Assembly: GCA_963736285.1 (NCBI GenBank)
Contig: CAVTOA010000003.1
Coordinates: forward strand, 1,178,001-1,242,000
Length of the DNA stretch: 64,000 nucleotides
Direction of reading: 5' to 3'
Source of the DNA: CAVTOA01 sp963736285
GTDB lineage: Bacteria; Actinomycetota; Actinomycetes; Mycobacteriales; QHCE01
Shown here: in pieces, positions 7,194 through 16,085 of the stretch
Numbering within the stretch: position 1 is the stretch's first letter
How the letters are laid out: every line of letters begins with the position of its first letter
Made by a program: the position numbers and the translations under genes
Notes under the pieces: generated by a model
Told to the model about the DNA's origin: nothing
The model's database searches: none
What the model saw: the letters and a program-made list of their open reading frames with translations, nothing else

Positions 7194-8816
7194 ATGTCCA
7201 AAACTTTGAGCTTTTCTGACGATGCCCGCTCAGGGCTAGAGCGCGGAGTGAACGCGCTCGCCAATGCGGTCAAGGTCACGCTAGGGCCACGCGGACGCAA
7301 CGTGGTGCTCGACAAAAAATTTGGTGCGCCCACCATCACCAATGACGGTGTGACTATCGCGAAAGAGATCGAACTCACCGATCCATACGAGAACCTTGGC
7401 GCGCAGCTCGCGAAAGAAGTCGCCACAAAGACCAACGATATCGCTGGAGATGGCACCACCACCGCAACCGTTCTTGCACAGGCCATGGTGCGCGAGGGAC
7501 TGCGTAATGTGACCGCCGGCGCTAACCCGATGGAGCTCAAGCGAGGCATCGACGTTGCCGCTAAAGCGATTAACGACGCTTTGCTTGGCTCGGCGACGGT
7601 GCTTGCCGGCAAGTCTGAGATTGCCCAGGTTGCCGCGTTGTCCGCTCAGGACGGCGAGATCGGGGACCTCATCGCTCAGGCGATGGACGCTGTCGGTGTC
7701 GACGGTGTGATCACTGTTGAAGAATCGTCAACGTTCCAGACTGAACTCGAAGTCACGGAGGGCGTGCAATTCGACAAGGGCTACATCTCGCCTTACTTTA
7801 TGACCGACCCCGAAGCAGGCGAAGCGGTCCTGGAGAACGCGCAGATTCTGATCACTAACGCCAAGGTGTCGGCGATGGCCGATCTTCTGCCGCTGTTGGA
7901 GAAGCTCGCGGAGAGCAAAAAGCCGCTGTTGATCATCGCCGAAGACGTCGATGGCGAAGCGCTGTCCACATTGGTAGTTAACGCTATTCGCAAGACGCTG
8001 ACTGTGGTTGCGGTGAAGGCGCCAGGATTCGGCGACCGTCGCACCGCCATGCTGCAGGACATCGCGACGCTGACGGGTGCGCAGGTCGTCTCATCCGATG
8101 TGGGCCTTAAGCTCGATCAGGTGGGCCCAGAGGTGTTGGGGTCGGCACGCCGGATCACGGTCACTAAAGATGCCACCACCATTGTGGACGGTGCCGGAGA
8201 CGCCGCTGAGATCGCCGCTCGAGTGGCACGAATTCGCACCGAGATCGCCGAGACCGACTCCGAGTGGGACCGCGACAAATTGCAAGAGCGGCTGGCGAAG
8301 CTTGCTGGCGGAATTGCTGTCATCCGAGTCGGTGCCGTGACCGAAGTTGAACTCAAGGAACGCAAGCACCGGTTGGAAGACGCGGTGTCCGCGACCAAAG
8401 CAGCGGTGGAAGAAGGCGTGATCGCCGGTGGCGGCAGCGCGTTGATCCATGCGGAGTCCGTGCTCAACGGCGACCTCGGTCTTACCGGTGATGAAGCCAC
8501 GGGCGTGCGAATCGTCCGTGAGGCGCTGAGCGCGCCACTACGCCAGATCGCAATGAACGCGGGATTCTCAGGCGATGTGGTGCGCGCCTCTGTCACAGAA
8601 CTAGTGGTGCAGAAGGGCGTTCGCCACGGGTTCAACGCCGAGACTGGTGAGTATGGCGACATCGTGGCGCAAGGTGTGATCGACCCGGTCAAGGTGACAC
8701 GCAATGCGGTAACCAACGCTGCCTCTATCGCCGGAATGCTGCTCACCACGGAAAGCTTGGTCGTAGAAAAGCGGGAAGACGACGAAGACTCCGCGGGCCA
8801 CGGCCACCAGCATTAA
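7194..8816 (+). CDS. groEL: Chaperonin GroEL (GroEL1-type His-rich tail)
   Basis: This is the 60-kDa ATP-driven folding chamber, 540 residues, full length. The ATG at 7194 follows GAGGGAG. It shows the nucleotide-binding VTLGPRGRNVVLDKKFGAP and the GDGTTTATVLAQAM segment. Its C-terminus is DDEDSAGHGHQH, not a Gly-Met repeat. A His-rich tail is typical of the operon-linked GroEL1 of actinobacteria, which implies that a second, housekeeping GroEL is encoded elsewhere (inference). Confidence 0.97.
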   Translation: MSKTLSFSDDARSGLERGVNALANAVKVTLGPRGRNVVLDKKFGAPTITNDGVTIAKEIELTDPYENLGAQLAKEVATKTNDIAGDGTTTATVLAQAMVREGLRNVTAGANPMELKRGIDVAAKAINDALLGSATVLAGKSEIAQVAALSAQDGEIGDLIAQAMDAVGVDGVITVEESSTFQTELEVTEGVQFDKGYISPYFMTDPEAGEAVLENAQILITNAKVSAMADLLPLLEKLAESKKPLLIIAEDVDGEALSTLVVNAIRKTLTVVAVKAPGFGDRRTAMLQDIATLTGAQVVSSDVGLKLDQVGPEVLGSARRITVTKDATTIVDGAGDAAEIAARVARIRTEIAETDSEWDRDKLQERLAKLAGGIAVIRVGAVTEVELKERKHRLEDAVSATKAAVEEGVIAGGGSALIHAESVLNGDLGLTGDEATGVRIVREALSAPLRQIAMNAGFSGDVVRASVTELVVQKGVRHGFNAETGEYGDIVAQGVIDPVKVTRNAVTNAASIAGMLLTTESLVVEKREDDEDSAGHGHQH

Positions 8817-9159
8817 ATGTCGGTCAAACCGCGAGCGTTTCACCAAGTCGACATGGTGCGCTTGGGTAGGTTCGCGGTGCGATAGCTCCAGATAGAACTA
8901 TCAGCATGATTAATGACGGGGCGGCAATAGGCGAGGGATGCCGTTGCCGCCCCGCCGCCTACCGTTCCTCCGTCCACAATGAACTAAATTGGCGCTAAAT
9001 TCCCGATGGGGTCGCAGGGGATGCGACTCGGCGGTTACGGTCAGGGGCGCGGATTGTGCGATGGTTTCGTACGCCACAATATGCGTGACGATTCCTGCCG
9101 TCCCAAGAAATAACTTAGAAACGCCCCTCACCCGTAACAGTTGTAAGCGGAGCGACGAT
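8817..9159. other. groEL-sigD intergenic region
   Basis: About 340 bases with no supported gene. It holds the groEL terminator hairpin (listed separately) and the sigD upstream region. Mycobacterium has whiB3 in this interval; no WhiB Cys motif is present here. Confidence 0.6.
8918..8953 (+). terminator. Terminator hairpin downstream of groEL
   Basis: GGGGCGGCAA (8918-8927) and TTGCCGCCCC (8944-8953) form a perfect 10-bp GC-rich stem 100 bases after the groEL stop. No T-tract follows, as is common in actinobacteria. Confidence 0.65.
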
Positions 9160-9747
9160 ATGCACGACGTGGACGGCGAGTCCAGTCTTAAAGGGCTGGT
9201 TACCCGTGCGGTCCAGGGAGATCACCGCGCTGTGAGCGATCTCCTTACCCACATTCGACCCATGGTGGTGCGCTATTGCCGCGCACGCCTTGGTACGTCT
9301 GGGGGCGGCGCATATACAACAGCTGACGACGTTGCTCAGGAGGTGTGTCTCGCGGTGCTGAAAGCATTGCCTCGCTACCGCGATCTCGGGCACTCATTCA
9401 TGGCGTTCGTATTTGGGATAGCGGCGCACAAGGTCACTGATGCGCATCGCGGCGCCAAGCGCGATCTCAGCCAGCCTTACGAAATCGTGCCCGAGCAAGA
9501 AGATTCCAGCCGAGGGCCAGAGTCAGAAGCGATGGCTTCAGACACGGCACGGGAAGTCCACACGCTGCTGTCCACTCTTCCTCCGACTCATCGTGAAGTT
9601 CTCATGCTGAGAATCGCTGTGGGCCTCTCGGCGGAAGAAACGGGCCACGCGCTTGGCATGACGCCCGGAGCTGTCCGGGTTGCCCAGCATCGTGCCCTGG
9701 CGAAGCTGCGCGAGCGGGCTCAATCCTCGGCGGAGGTGTCCGCATGA
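9160..9747 (+). CDS. sigD: RNA polymerase sigma factor, SigD family
   Basis: An ECF-type sigma-70 factor of 195 residues from the ATG at 9160 (GCGGAGCG upstream); the long upstream frame is rejected. Region 2 is TADDVAQEVCLAVLKALPRY, with FVFGIAAHKVTDAHR binding the -10. Region 4 is LPPTHREVLMLRIAVGLS plus the helix-turn-helix GMTPGAVRVAQHRAL. Its position between groEL and guaB, with an RsdA-like protein directly downstream (ATGA overlap), identifies it as the SigD orthologue. In Mycobacterium SigD acts in late growth and the starvation response. Confidence 0.92.
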   Translation: MHDVDGESSLKGLVTRAVQGDHRAVSDLLTHIRPMVVRYCRARLGTSGGGAYTTADDVAQEVCLAVLKALPRYRDLGHSFMAFVFGIAAHKVTDAHRGAKRDLSQPYEIVPEQEDSSRGPESEAMASDTAREVHTLLSTLPPTHREVLMLRIAVGLSAEETGHALGMTPGAVRVAQHRALAKLRERAQSSAEVSA

Positions 9748-10709
9748 ACGATTCACGTTCTATGCGTTCGGCGCCGCATGCGCAGAATCCCCGAAACGAG
9801 GAGCATGAAGCCGCAGATGCGGCGGCAATCCTTCGAGACGACGTCCTCATCGACGCGTTGGCTAAGGGCGTCCTACCACTGGAGCATCGGCAGGACCCGT
9901 TCGTGCGCGCGCTCTGGGGATGGGGCGACCACGTCGCTAACACCGCATCCGCGGTGTCGGCGTCTGACCTCGACATGGATGCCGTGGGCGCAAGCCTGCG
10001 TACTCGCAACAACGGAGCCTATGCACCACGCACCCTGTCCGCTGTTCCAGGACCAACGGGTGGCAATGCATTGTCTGGTGGCTACGACGCGTCGCAGACC
10101 TATGCGCCGGCCGCGATAGGCGATCCCACCGACGAGCTGGCGCAACGTCGCGCTCGGTGGCGGAAGTTCCGGGGTGGCAGGAGGCTGCTTGTCAGCGCCG
10201 CCGCCTTGGTTTTTGGGGCTGCGTCCGTTGGTGGTGTTGCTGCGGCCAGTGTTGCCGAGCCAGGCAGTGCGCTGTGGCCGCTGGCCAGAGTGGTCGACAG
10301 CAGTCGTGCTCAGTCCTTGGAGGCGCGCAAAGAAGTACGGATGCAGCTAGCAAACGCCCGAAAAGCCGCCGACGAGCAGGACCTACAGTCGGCACAGGAG
10401 CACCTACAAACCGCTTTGGATGAGTCTGAACGAGTCCGTTCTAAGGACGGGCAAAGCCAGCTGCGGGCCGAGGTGCGGTCGCTGCGGCAGCAGCTGAGCT
10501 CGTCGCCACCCACCAACGATCCCAGCGAGTCATCCGCACCATCTCCGAGTAACTCTCCCAGCGAGAGTCCAAGCACGAGCCCGTCTCCCTCCCCGAGTCC
10601 GACCTCTTCGCCGGGAAGCTCGAGCGCCTCCCCCTCAGTCAGCGGGAGCGCGTCGACCGGGGAATCGGCTAGCCGCACCACGTCGCGTTCTCATCCGGCA
10701 GCGTCATGA
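9744..10709 (+). CDS. rsdA: Anti-sigma-D factor RsdA-like membrane protein
   Basis: The protein has 321 residues and starts inside the sigD stop (ATGA). The cytoplasmic N-terminus contains DDVLIDALAKGVLPLE, resembling the sigma-binding segment of RsdA, and RARWRKFRGGRR precedes a single TM at residues 147-170. The extracytoplasmic part has a helical region (about 180-250) and ends in a Ser/Pro-rich tail of about 75 residues (SPSPSPSP), likely a wall-spanning spacer. The family sequesters SigD at the membrane and releases it by regulated proteolysis. Confidence 0.85.
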   Translation: MNDSRSMRSAPHAQNPRNEEHEAADAAAILRDDVLIDALAKGVLPLEHRQDPFVRALWGWGDHVANTASAVSASDLDMDAVGASLRTRNNGAYAPRTLSAVPGPTGGNALSGGYDASQTYAPAAIGDPTDELAQRRARWRKFRGGRRLLVSAAALVFGAASVGGVAAASVAEPGSALWPLARVVDSSRAQSLEARKEVRMQLANARKAADEQDLQSAQEHLQTALDESERVRSKDGQSQLRAEVRSLRQQLSSSPPTNDPSESSAPSPSNSPSESPSTSPSPSPSPTSSPGSSSASPSVSGSASTGESASRTTSRSHPAAS

Positions 10710-10778
10710 TGGCGAATCCAAGTCGCCTTTCGTGCTGCCGGGAGAGCGATATCTCGACGATGCGACTACGGTAGAGAG

Positions 10779-11159
10779 GTGCACGATGAGCCACTTGACC
10801 CGTTCGCTGGAGATCCATCCGACCCGGCGTCCGCTCTCGATGACTCTGACGAGCATGGCGCACCGCTGAGCCCGTCAGAGCGCCAAGATGTGTTGGACGA
10901 CCTTGGTGATCTAGAGGTTTTCGAGGCGCTATTGTCGCCACGAGGTGTCCGCGGGTTGGTGGTGGATTGTGAAGACTGCCGCATACCCCACTACTTTTCG
11001 TGGGATCTCCTACGCGCCAATCTGAACCATCTGTTGAGTGCGGGGCGAACCCGGGTGCATGAGCCCGCCTTCGATCCTGACCCCAACGAGTACGTCTCCT
11101 GGGAGTACGCCCGCGGCTACGCAGATGGCACCCAAGACGCATTGGGCGACAACGACTAG
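10779..11159 (+). CDS. DUF5319 family protein
   Basis: An acidic cytoplasmic protein of 126 residues with a GTG start after AGAG. It contains VVDCEDCRIPHYFSWDLL, a conserved CxxC-like element, and DPNEYVSWEYARGYADG. It is the counterpart of the gene between rsdA and guaB in Mycobacterium (Rv3412). The function is unknown; the position between rsdA and guaB is conserved. Confidence 0.88.
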   Translation: MHDEPLDPFAGDPSDPASALDDSDEHGAPLSPSERQDVLDDLGDLEVFEALLSPRGVRGLVVDCEDCRIPHYFSWDLLRANLNHLLSAGRTRVHEPAFDPDPNEYVSWEYARGYADGTQDALGDND

Positions 11160-11224
11160 CTCACCCGTCTCGTCCAGCATTGGGCCTGTATCAGCTTCCA
11201 CAACTGCTTACGTACTATGGCGAG

Positions 11225-12715
11225 ATGGAGCTTGTGGAAAATCTGGGCCTTACTTTCGATGACGTTCTGTTACTTCCCGCGGAGTCATCATCTCTGCCCA
11301 GCGAGGCAGACACAGCAAGCCGATTAACGCGCAATATTTCCGTGAGTGTTCCGCTGCTGTCGTCTGCTATGGACACTGTGACCGAGGCGCGCATGGCGAT
11401 CGCGATGGCCCGCAACGGTGGGGTAGGCGTACTGCATCGCAATATGGCCACCGACGAACAAGCGCAGCAAGTCGACCTGGTCAAGCGCTCCGAGGCTGGC
11501 ATGGTTTCGAATCCGGTCACGTGTGGACCTGACGACACGGTCGCCGATGTGGACCGGCTCTGTGCTCACTACCGCATCTCCGGTGTTCCGGTGGTAGATG
11601 CGTTTGGTGTGCTTGTGGGCATTGTCACCAATCGGGACATGCGATTCGAGACCGACCAGAGCGCTCGTGTGGGTGACGTGATGACCGCGATGCCCCTCAT
11701 CACCGCTCCGGTTGGCGTGGAACCAAGCGACGCGTTACGGCTGTTGCGCGCACACAAAGTCGAGAAACTTCCCCTCGTCGACGACACCGGGATTTTGCGC
11801 GGGCTCATCACGGTAAAGGACTTCGTGAAGCGCGACCAATATCCGCTGGCCACCAAAGACGCGGATGGCCGACTAGTGGTAGCCGCTGCCATTGGTGTCG
11901 GTGAGGAAGCTTACAAACGTGCCCGCACTTTGGTGGACGCCGGCTGCGATGTCATCGTTGTCGATACCGCTCACGGCCATCACCGCGGTGTCATCGAGAT
12001 GGTGCGGCGTATCAAGGCAGACACCACAGTGGACGTCATCGGTGGCAACGTCGCCACCCGTCTAGGAGCACAAGCGCTGGTCGATGCTGGAGCCGATGGC
12101 ATCAAAGTCGGCGTCGGTCCGGGATCCATTTGCACTACCCGAGTCGTCGCCGGGGTAGGAGTGCCGCAGGTAACCGCCATCTATGAGGCATCATTGGCGG
12201 CAAAGCCGGCCGGAGTACCAGTCATTGGCGATGGTGGCTTGCAGTACTCCGGCGACATCGCCAAGGCGTTAGTGGCCGGTGCGGACACCGTCATGCTCGG
12301 CTCTTTGCTCGCCGGCTGCGACGAGAGCCCAGGAGAACTACGCTTCATCAACGGAAAACAGTTCAAGGTCTACCGTGGCATGGGTTCGCTCGGCGCGATG
12401 CGGTCACGCGCCTCTCACGGTTCAGTCGACAAAGGACAGTCCTTTTCCAAAGACCGGTACTTCCAGCACGACGTCACCTCCGACGACAAGCTGGTCCCCG
12501 AAGGCATCGAAGGACAAGTTCCCTACCGGGGGTCGCTAGCCGCAGTGGCACACCAACTGGTCGGCGGTCTGCGCGCCTCCATGGGCTACGTTGGCGCCCG
12601 CTCCATTGTGGAGCTCAAAGAAAAAGCCCGCTTCGTGCGCATTACCTCTGCAGGGCTTAAAGAGAGCCACCCGCACGACATACAAATGACCGTAGAAGCC
12701 CCCAATTACCATTAG
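11225..12715 (+). CDS. guaB: IMP dehydrogenase
   Basis: It oxidises IMP to XMP, the first step committed to GMP. The ATG at 11225 gives MELVENLGLTFDDVLLLPAES, the family N-terminus, and a 496-residue protein; a TTG at 11180 would add 15 residues. After the first strand come two CBS domains (about 90-210), then the barrel with the catalytic loop GVGPGSICTTR (Cys nucleophile), the VIGDGGLQYSGDIAKAL phosphate site and the flap RGMGSLGAM. Catalytic residues are intact. It is the main GuaB of the cell (GuaB2 in Mycobacterium naming). Confidence 0.97.
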   Translation: MELVENLGLTFDDVLLLPAESSSLPSEADTASRLTRNISVSVPLLSSAMDTVTEARMAIAMARNGGVGVLHRNMATDEQAQQVDLVKRSEAGMVSNPVTCGPDDTVADVDRLCAHYRISGVPVVDAFGVLVGIVTNRDMRFETDQSARVGDVMTAMPLITAPVGVEPSDALRLLRAHKVEKLPLVDDTGILRGLITVKDFVKRDQYPLATKDADGRLVVAAAIGVGEEAYKRARTLVDAGCDVIVVDTAHGHHRGVIEMVRRIKADTTVDVIGGNVATRLGAQALVDAGADGIKVGVGPGSICTTRVVAGVGVPQVTAIYEASLAAKPAGVPVIGDGGLQYSGDIAKALVAGADTVMLGSLLAGCDESPGELRFINGKQFKVYRGMGSLGAMRSRASHGSVDKGQSFSKDRYFQHDVTSDDKLVPEGIEGQVPYRGSLAAVAHQLVGGLRASMGYVGARSIVELKEKARFVRITSAGLKESHPHDIQMTVEAPNYH

Positions 12716-12738
12716 GGAATATGGACGGCATGGTGCCC

Positions 12739-12761
12739 GCGGAGGCTCGCTGAGCCTCCGC
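12739..12761 (+). terminator. Hairpin 1 downstream of guaB
   Basis: GCGGAGGCTC, a three-base loop (GCT) and GAGCCTCCGC form a perfect 10-bp stem 24 bases after the guaB stop. No T-run follows. Confidence 0.7.
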
Positions 12762-12772
12762 CTGGAACGACT

Positions 12773-12810
12773 CTCCGCGCCTTGCGTACCCTCGTAAGTA
12801 AGGCGCGGAG
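12773..12810 (+). terminator. Hairpin 2 downstream of guaB
   Basis: CTCCGCGCCTT (12773-12783) pairs perfectly with AAGGCGCGGAG (12800-12810). It follows hairpin 1 by 11 bases. The tandem pair probably isolates guaB from guaB3. Confidence 0.65.
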
Positions 12811-12888
12811 ACGCCGCTTAGGGGTGCCCTCAGCGACCGGATTGCAACGGCGGGAAACTCTCAATTCTCAAGATGAGTGAGGAAAGCA

Positions 12889-14022
12889 GTGCGGGACATT
12901 GTGGAGATTGGGATGGGGAAAAACGCCCGTCGTGGGTACCACTTGGCACAGGTAGCGATCGTGCCCTCGCGGCGCACGCGAAGCTCCGCTGATGTTTCTA
13001 CGGCATGGCATTTTGACGCGTTCACCTTCGATATTCCGATGGTTGCCCATCCTTCTGACGCCACGATGAGCCCAGCAACGGCGCTCCACATTGGTCAACT
13101 GGGAGCGTTGGGCGCGCTGAACGCAGAAGGTTTGTGGACCAGATACGAGGATCCGGCGCCGGTGTTCGCCAAGCTGTTGGCCGCGCACGATGAGCAACAC
13201 ACATCGGTGCTGCAGGAGACTTATGCCGAACCAGTCAAACCCGAGCTGATTACGCAGCGCATCCAAGAAATGATCGATGCCGGCGGCGAGTCTCGCCCGC
13301 CGATCGCGGTGCGGGTGTCGCCGCAGAATGCTGAGGCGTATGCGCCGGTTGCTATTGCAGCTGGTGTCGATGTGCTGGTGATTCAGGGAACTATTGTTTC
13401 CGCGGAACACGTCGCCGCACATAGCCCATCGCTTAACCTCAAACGGTTTATCGGCGACCTGGATCTGCCGGTCATCGTCGGTGGATGCGCGAATTACCAG
13501 ACGGCCCTGCACCTCATGCGCAGCGGCGCTGCGGGCGTCATTGTGGGCAATGGTGCCGACGATTGGTCGACTAGCGATGAGGTGCTGGGCATTCGGGTGC
13601 CCATGGCTACTGCCATCGCCGATGCGGCTGCGGCCCGGCGTGACTACCTCGACGAAACCGGTGGACGTTACGTGCATGTAATTGCAGATGGTGACGTGCA
13701 CAGCAGTGGCGACATCGCGAAGAGTATCGCCTGTGGTGCGGACGCGGTCATGTTGGGCGCCCCGCTGGCAGCTGCGGCTGAGGCTCCTGGTGAAGGCGCC
13801 TGGTGGCATACCGCGGCGTCACATCCCAAATTGCCGCGAGGTTTCGTTGCGGAGCAGCCGGCCGATTGGCCGCTGGCTTCGTTGGAAGCGGTGATGCACG
13901 GTCCCGCCGACGATCCGTCTGGTCGACTCAACCTGTTTGGCGGTTTGCGTAGGGCCATGGCGAAGACCGGCTATCACGATGTCAAGGAGTTCCAGAAAGT
14001 CGAGGTAACGCTCGACCTCTAG
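12889..14022 (+). CDS. guaB3: GuaB3 family IMP dehydrogenase-related protein
   Basis: The protein has 377 residues. The GTG at 12889, after GAGGAAAG, gives VRDIVEIGMGKNARRGYHL, the usual GuaB3 start. It is a TIM barrel of the IMPDH/GMPR superfamily without CBS domains. The catalytic loop reads VGNGADDWSTSDEVLG with no Cys, so the IMPDH nucleophile is absent, as in other GuaB3 proteins. RYVHVIADGDVHSSGDIAKS keeps the phosphate-binding site. Adjacency to guaB is conserved. The biochemical role of actinobacterial GuaB3 is not something I can settle from sequence. Confidence 0.93.
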   Translation: MRDIVEIGMGKNARRGYHLAQVAIVPSRRTRSSADVSTAWHFDAFTFDIPMVAHPSDATMSPATALHIGQLGALGALNAEGLWTRYEDPAPVFAKLLAAHDEQHTSVLQETYAEPVKPELITQRIQEMIDAGGESRPPIAVRVSPQNAEAYAPVAIAAGVDVLVIQGTIVSAEHVAAHSPSLNLKRFIGDLDLPVIVGGCANYQTALHLMRSGAAGVIVGNGADDWSTSDEVLGIRVPMATAIADAAAARRDYLDETGGRYVHVIADGDVHSSGDIAKSIACGADAVMLGAPLAAAAEAPGEGAWWHTAASHPKLPRGFVAEQPADWPLASLEAVMHGPADDPSGRLNLFGGLRRAMAKTGYHDVKEFQKVEVTLDL

Positions 14023-14109
14023 GGCCTGCTCGCTGGTGCGACTCCATTGGTGGTGCGAGGGCTGGAAGCGTGGCTTTGGACGCGCGGGCGCTGGATGGGT
14101 CCGTTGTGG

Positions 14110-14709
14110 CTAGTTAGCTGGTGGCGGTGCGGACAGACCAGGGGGGTTGAGGTCGTCCGTTTGCAGCACGATGGTGGGCGTCGGCACGGTGTTGGGGCTG
14201 TCACCCTTTTTGCCCTTGCTAATGACCCAACCAATGAGCGCTATCGCCAGCACGATCGCCAAGATGACGCCTAGCACGATTCCGGCCGTCTTAATGTCCG
14301 GTTTAGACCAGCTGAATCCACGGACATCACGATTTTGTCGGGGACGCGTGGTGACGCGGACTTTCCCTGCTCGTTCCTCTACTTCCACCGTCGACCCGAC
14401 CGGTGCGTACTCGTCCGCGGGAATCATGATCTGAAGAAACTGGGCGCCGTCGTCGTTCTCGTACCTCACCCGGGTGTCGTAATACTTCGCGGGATACCCG
14501 TCAGCATTGGTGCGCCACAACGGGATGGCCGCAGTGATTTTGCCGTGGTAACGGATGCTCAACGGATCTTCTCGAAGGCTGGACGATCCGCGTCGGGATG
14601 CGGCTTGGGGTCGAGTTTGCTGTTCCGGGGGCGGGTTTTCGAGCATGTCCGTGATTTTGACGTCCGGCATTTTGGGGAAGCGCTTGCGCACGCGAGGTTT
14701 GTCCGTCAT
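14110..14709 (-). CDS. Membrane protein of unknown function
   Basis: The protein has 199 residues from the ATG at 14709 (GAGGGGGCG upstream); the longer frame to 14823 is rejected. A basic N-terminus and a soluble, mixed alpha/beta-looking domain (about residues 50-140; SIRYHGKITAAIPLWRT, VGSTVEVEE) are followed by one TM segment (TAGIVLGVILAIVLAIALIG) and a short Thr/Pro-rich exterior tail. I do not recognise it. It is convergent with guaB3 and divergent from the next gene. Confidence 0.72.
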   Translation of the reverse strand: MTDKPRVRKRFPKMPDVKITDMLENPPPEQQTRPQAASRRGSSSLREDPLSIRYHGKITAAIPLWRTNADGYPAKYYDTRVRYENDDGAQFLQIMIPADEYAPVGSTVEVEERAGKVRVTTRPRQNRDVRGFSWSKPDIKTAGIVLGVILAIVLAIALIGWVISKGKKGDSPNTVPTPTIVLQTDDLNPPGLSAPPPAN

Positions 14710-14917
14710 CTCTTTCGCCCCCTCGTGGCCTGTCGTGCGACCGCGCCGGGTGTGGGTCGTCTTATGGCGTGGTCTGTTGCTTGTTATCGCATGTTCGATT
14801 GTTGTCTGAACTCTAGGCCGCATAAGCTACCTACGGTAAATTGAGTGCGGTCCTAGGCCGCTTGTCGCACTTCGAATCGTCCCGTCGACCGAAGCCGCTT
14901 ACGTTACGGTGAATCTA

Positions 14918-15769
14918 ATGGCATCTGAACAGTTACCACCAGTAGACCCAGCGGACATCCCCGCGCCCGCGTATGCGGTCGAGTCCGCTTTTCTTACACC
15001 GCCGACAGATACGGCGCTTGAGGACCAACGGGATCGGCTCCGGGTGCTCATGGACCGTGGTGCGTTGGTCCTATTATTGGTCGCGGCTATCACCTTGCTT
15101 GCGGCCCTTACAAATACCTTGCGCGGCAATTTTTCCGTGGTGTATTGGGCAATTCCGTTCGCCGTGGTCGGACTAGCGGCGGCTTTGTATTACGGATCAC
15201 AACGTTTTGGACAGCGTCCAGGCGATGCGGTAGAAGTTCCCGCAAGCTTGGCGCCGCTGCTTAACGACGTCGCGGTGGTCCGGGGCGAGATCATCTCTGT
15301 AGGTGGACGGGTGTTGGACCCGGAAGAGCGGGTAGCGGCAATCAGCAAGATCGACGAGCAGCAGCGTGCCGCTTTTGCTTCCGCCCAGCAGGCGTTGGAG
15401 CTGTTGCGCGCTGGCGACCAAGCTGGCGCACAAGTCCAGATTGACCTGGTGAATCAACAGGTGGCAGAAGCACAGCGTGCTCGGGACGAAGCGTTCGCCG
15501 AGTGGGGCGACGACGAGGTCGGATATGAGGCTGCGCCGGCGGATCGGTTCGGCGATCAGCAGCAGAGTCAGTCGACGCGTCCTAGTTGGTCTGCTCCCGC
15601 TGTTACCCAACCAGTGCAGCCAGTGCAACCAGGAGCTCGTGCGACTGCTCCGAGCGAGGCTGGGCAGCCTACGTCGCTCACTAACGACCCCACTCGACAC
15701 TTCTGGTCCGCGCGGCCCGCGTCGCGAGAGTCCAATGTCGAACAAACAGGCGATCAGCCGTTGGGCTGA
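14918..15769 (+). CDS. Two-TM membrane protein of unknown function
   Basis: The protein has 283 residues from the ATG at 14918; a GTG at 14909 adds three. Two TM helices (residues about 48-65 and 75-90) are followed by a long cytoplasmic helical domain rich in Ala, Gln and Glu (SKIDEQQRAAFASAQQALELL) that looks coiled-coil, then a Pro/Gln/Ser-rich tail. I recognise no family. It is the last gene before the secretion locus and is separated from it by 316 bases. Confidence 0.75.
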   Translation: MASEQLPPVDPADIPAPAYAVESAFLTPPTDTALEDQRDRLRVLMDRGALVLLLVAAITLLAALTNTLRGNFSVVYWAIPFAVVGLAAALYYGSQRFGQRPGDAVEVPASLAPLLNDVAVVRGEIISVGGRVLDPEERVAAISKIDEQQRAAFASAQQALELLRAGDQAGAQVQIDLVNQQVAEAQRARDEAFAEWGDDEVGYEAAPADRFGDQQQSQSTRPSWSAPAVTQPVQPVQPGARATAPSEAGQPTSLTNDPTRHFWSARPASRESNVEQTGDQPLG

Positions 15770-16085
15770 ATGGCCCGCCTTAGGGGTCAACGGTATTGTC
15801 TGCGCTGACGGTTTGTTCGATTTCTAGCGACTATGAGTCTTGATGTTCGGCACACCGTTTTTTGGGCGACAAATGCCGGTTCCGGGACGAACTCCTCCTG
15901 TTACGGTGACGTGGACATTGATCTGCTGTATATAAACGACATTCTCAATTGTTCTACTGGGGTTCTTGACCTCGGTGGGGGACGCGGATCGCATGTGTGG
16001 TGAGGGCCGTGCAGTTTGTGGCGGCGGCGCACACTCACAACAAGCGGGTACCGCAACGGTTACGTAAGAGGTTGGGGGCGGACCG
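15770..16085. other. Intergenic region upstream of the T4SS locus
   Basis: About 316 bases. I see no convincing gene; a 56-codon frame at 15833-16003 and a minus-strand frame covering the region lack support. GAGGTTGGGGGCGGACC immediately before 16086 serves as the tcpC ribosome site. It is the likely promoter region for the secretion genes. Confidence 0.5.

Noticed and set aside
15833..16003. 56-codon plus-strand frame before tcpC
   Set aside because: There is no good ribosome site, no recognisable motif and no link to its neighbours; it is likely a chance frame in the leader.
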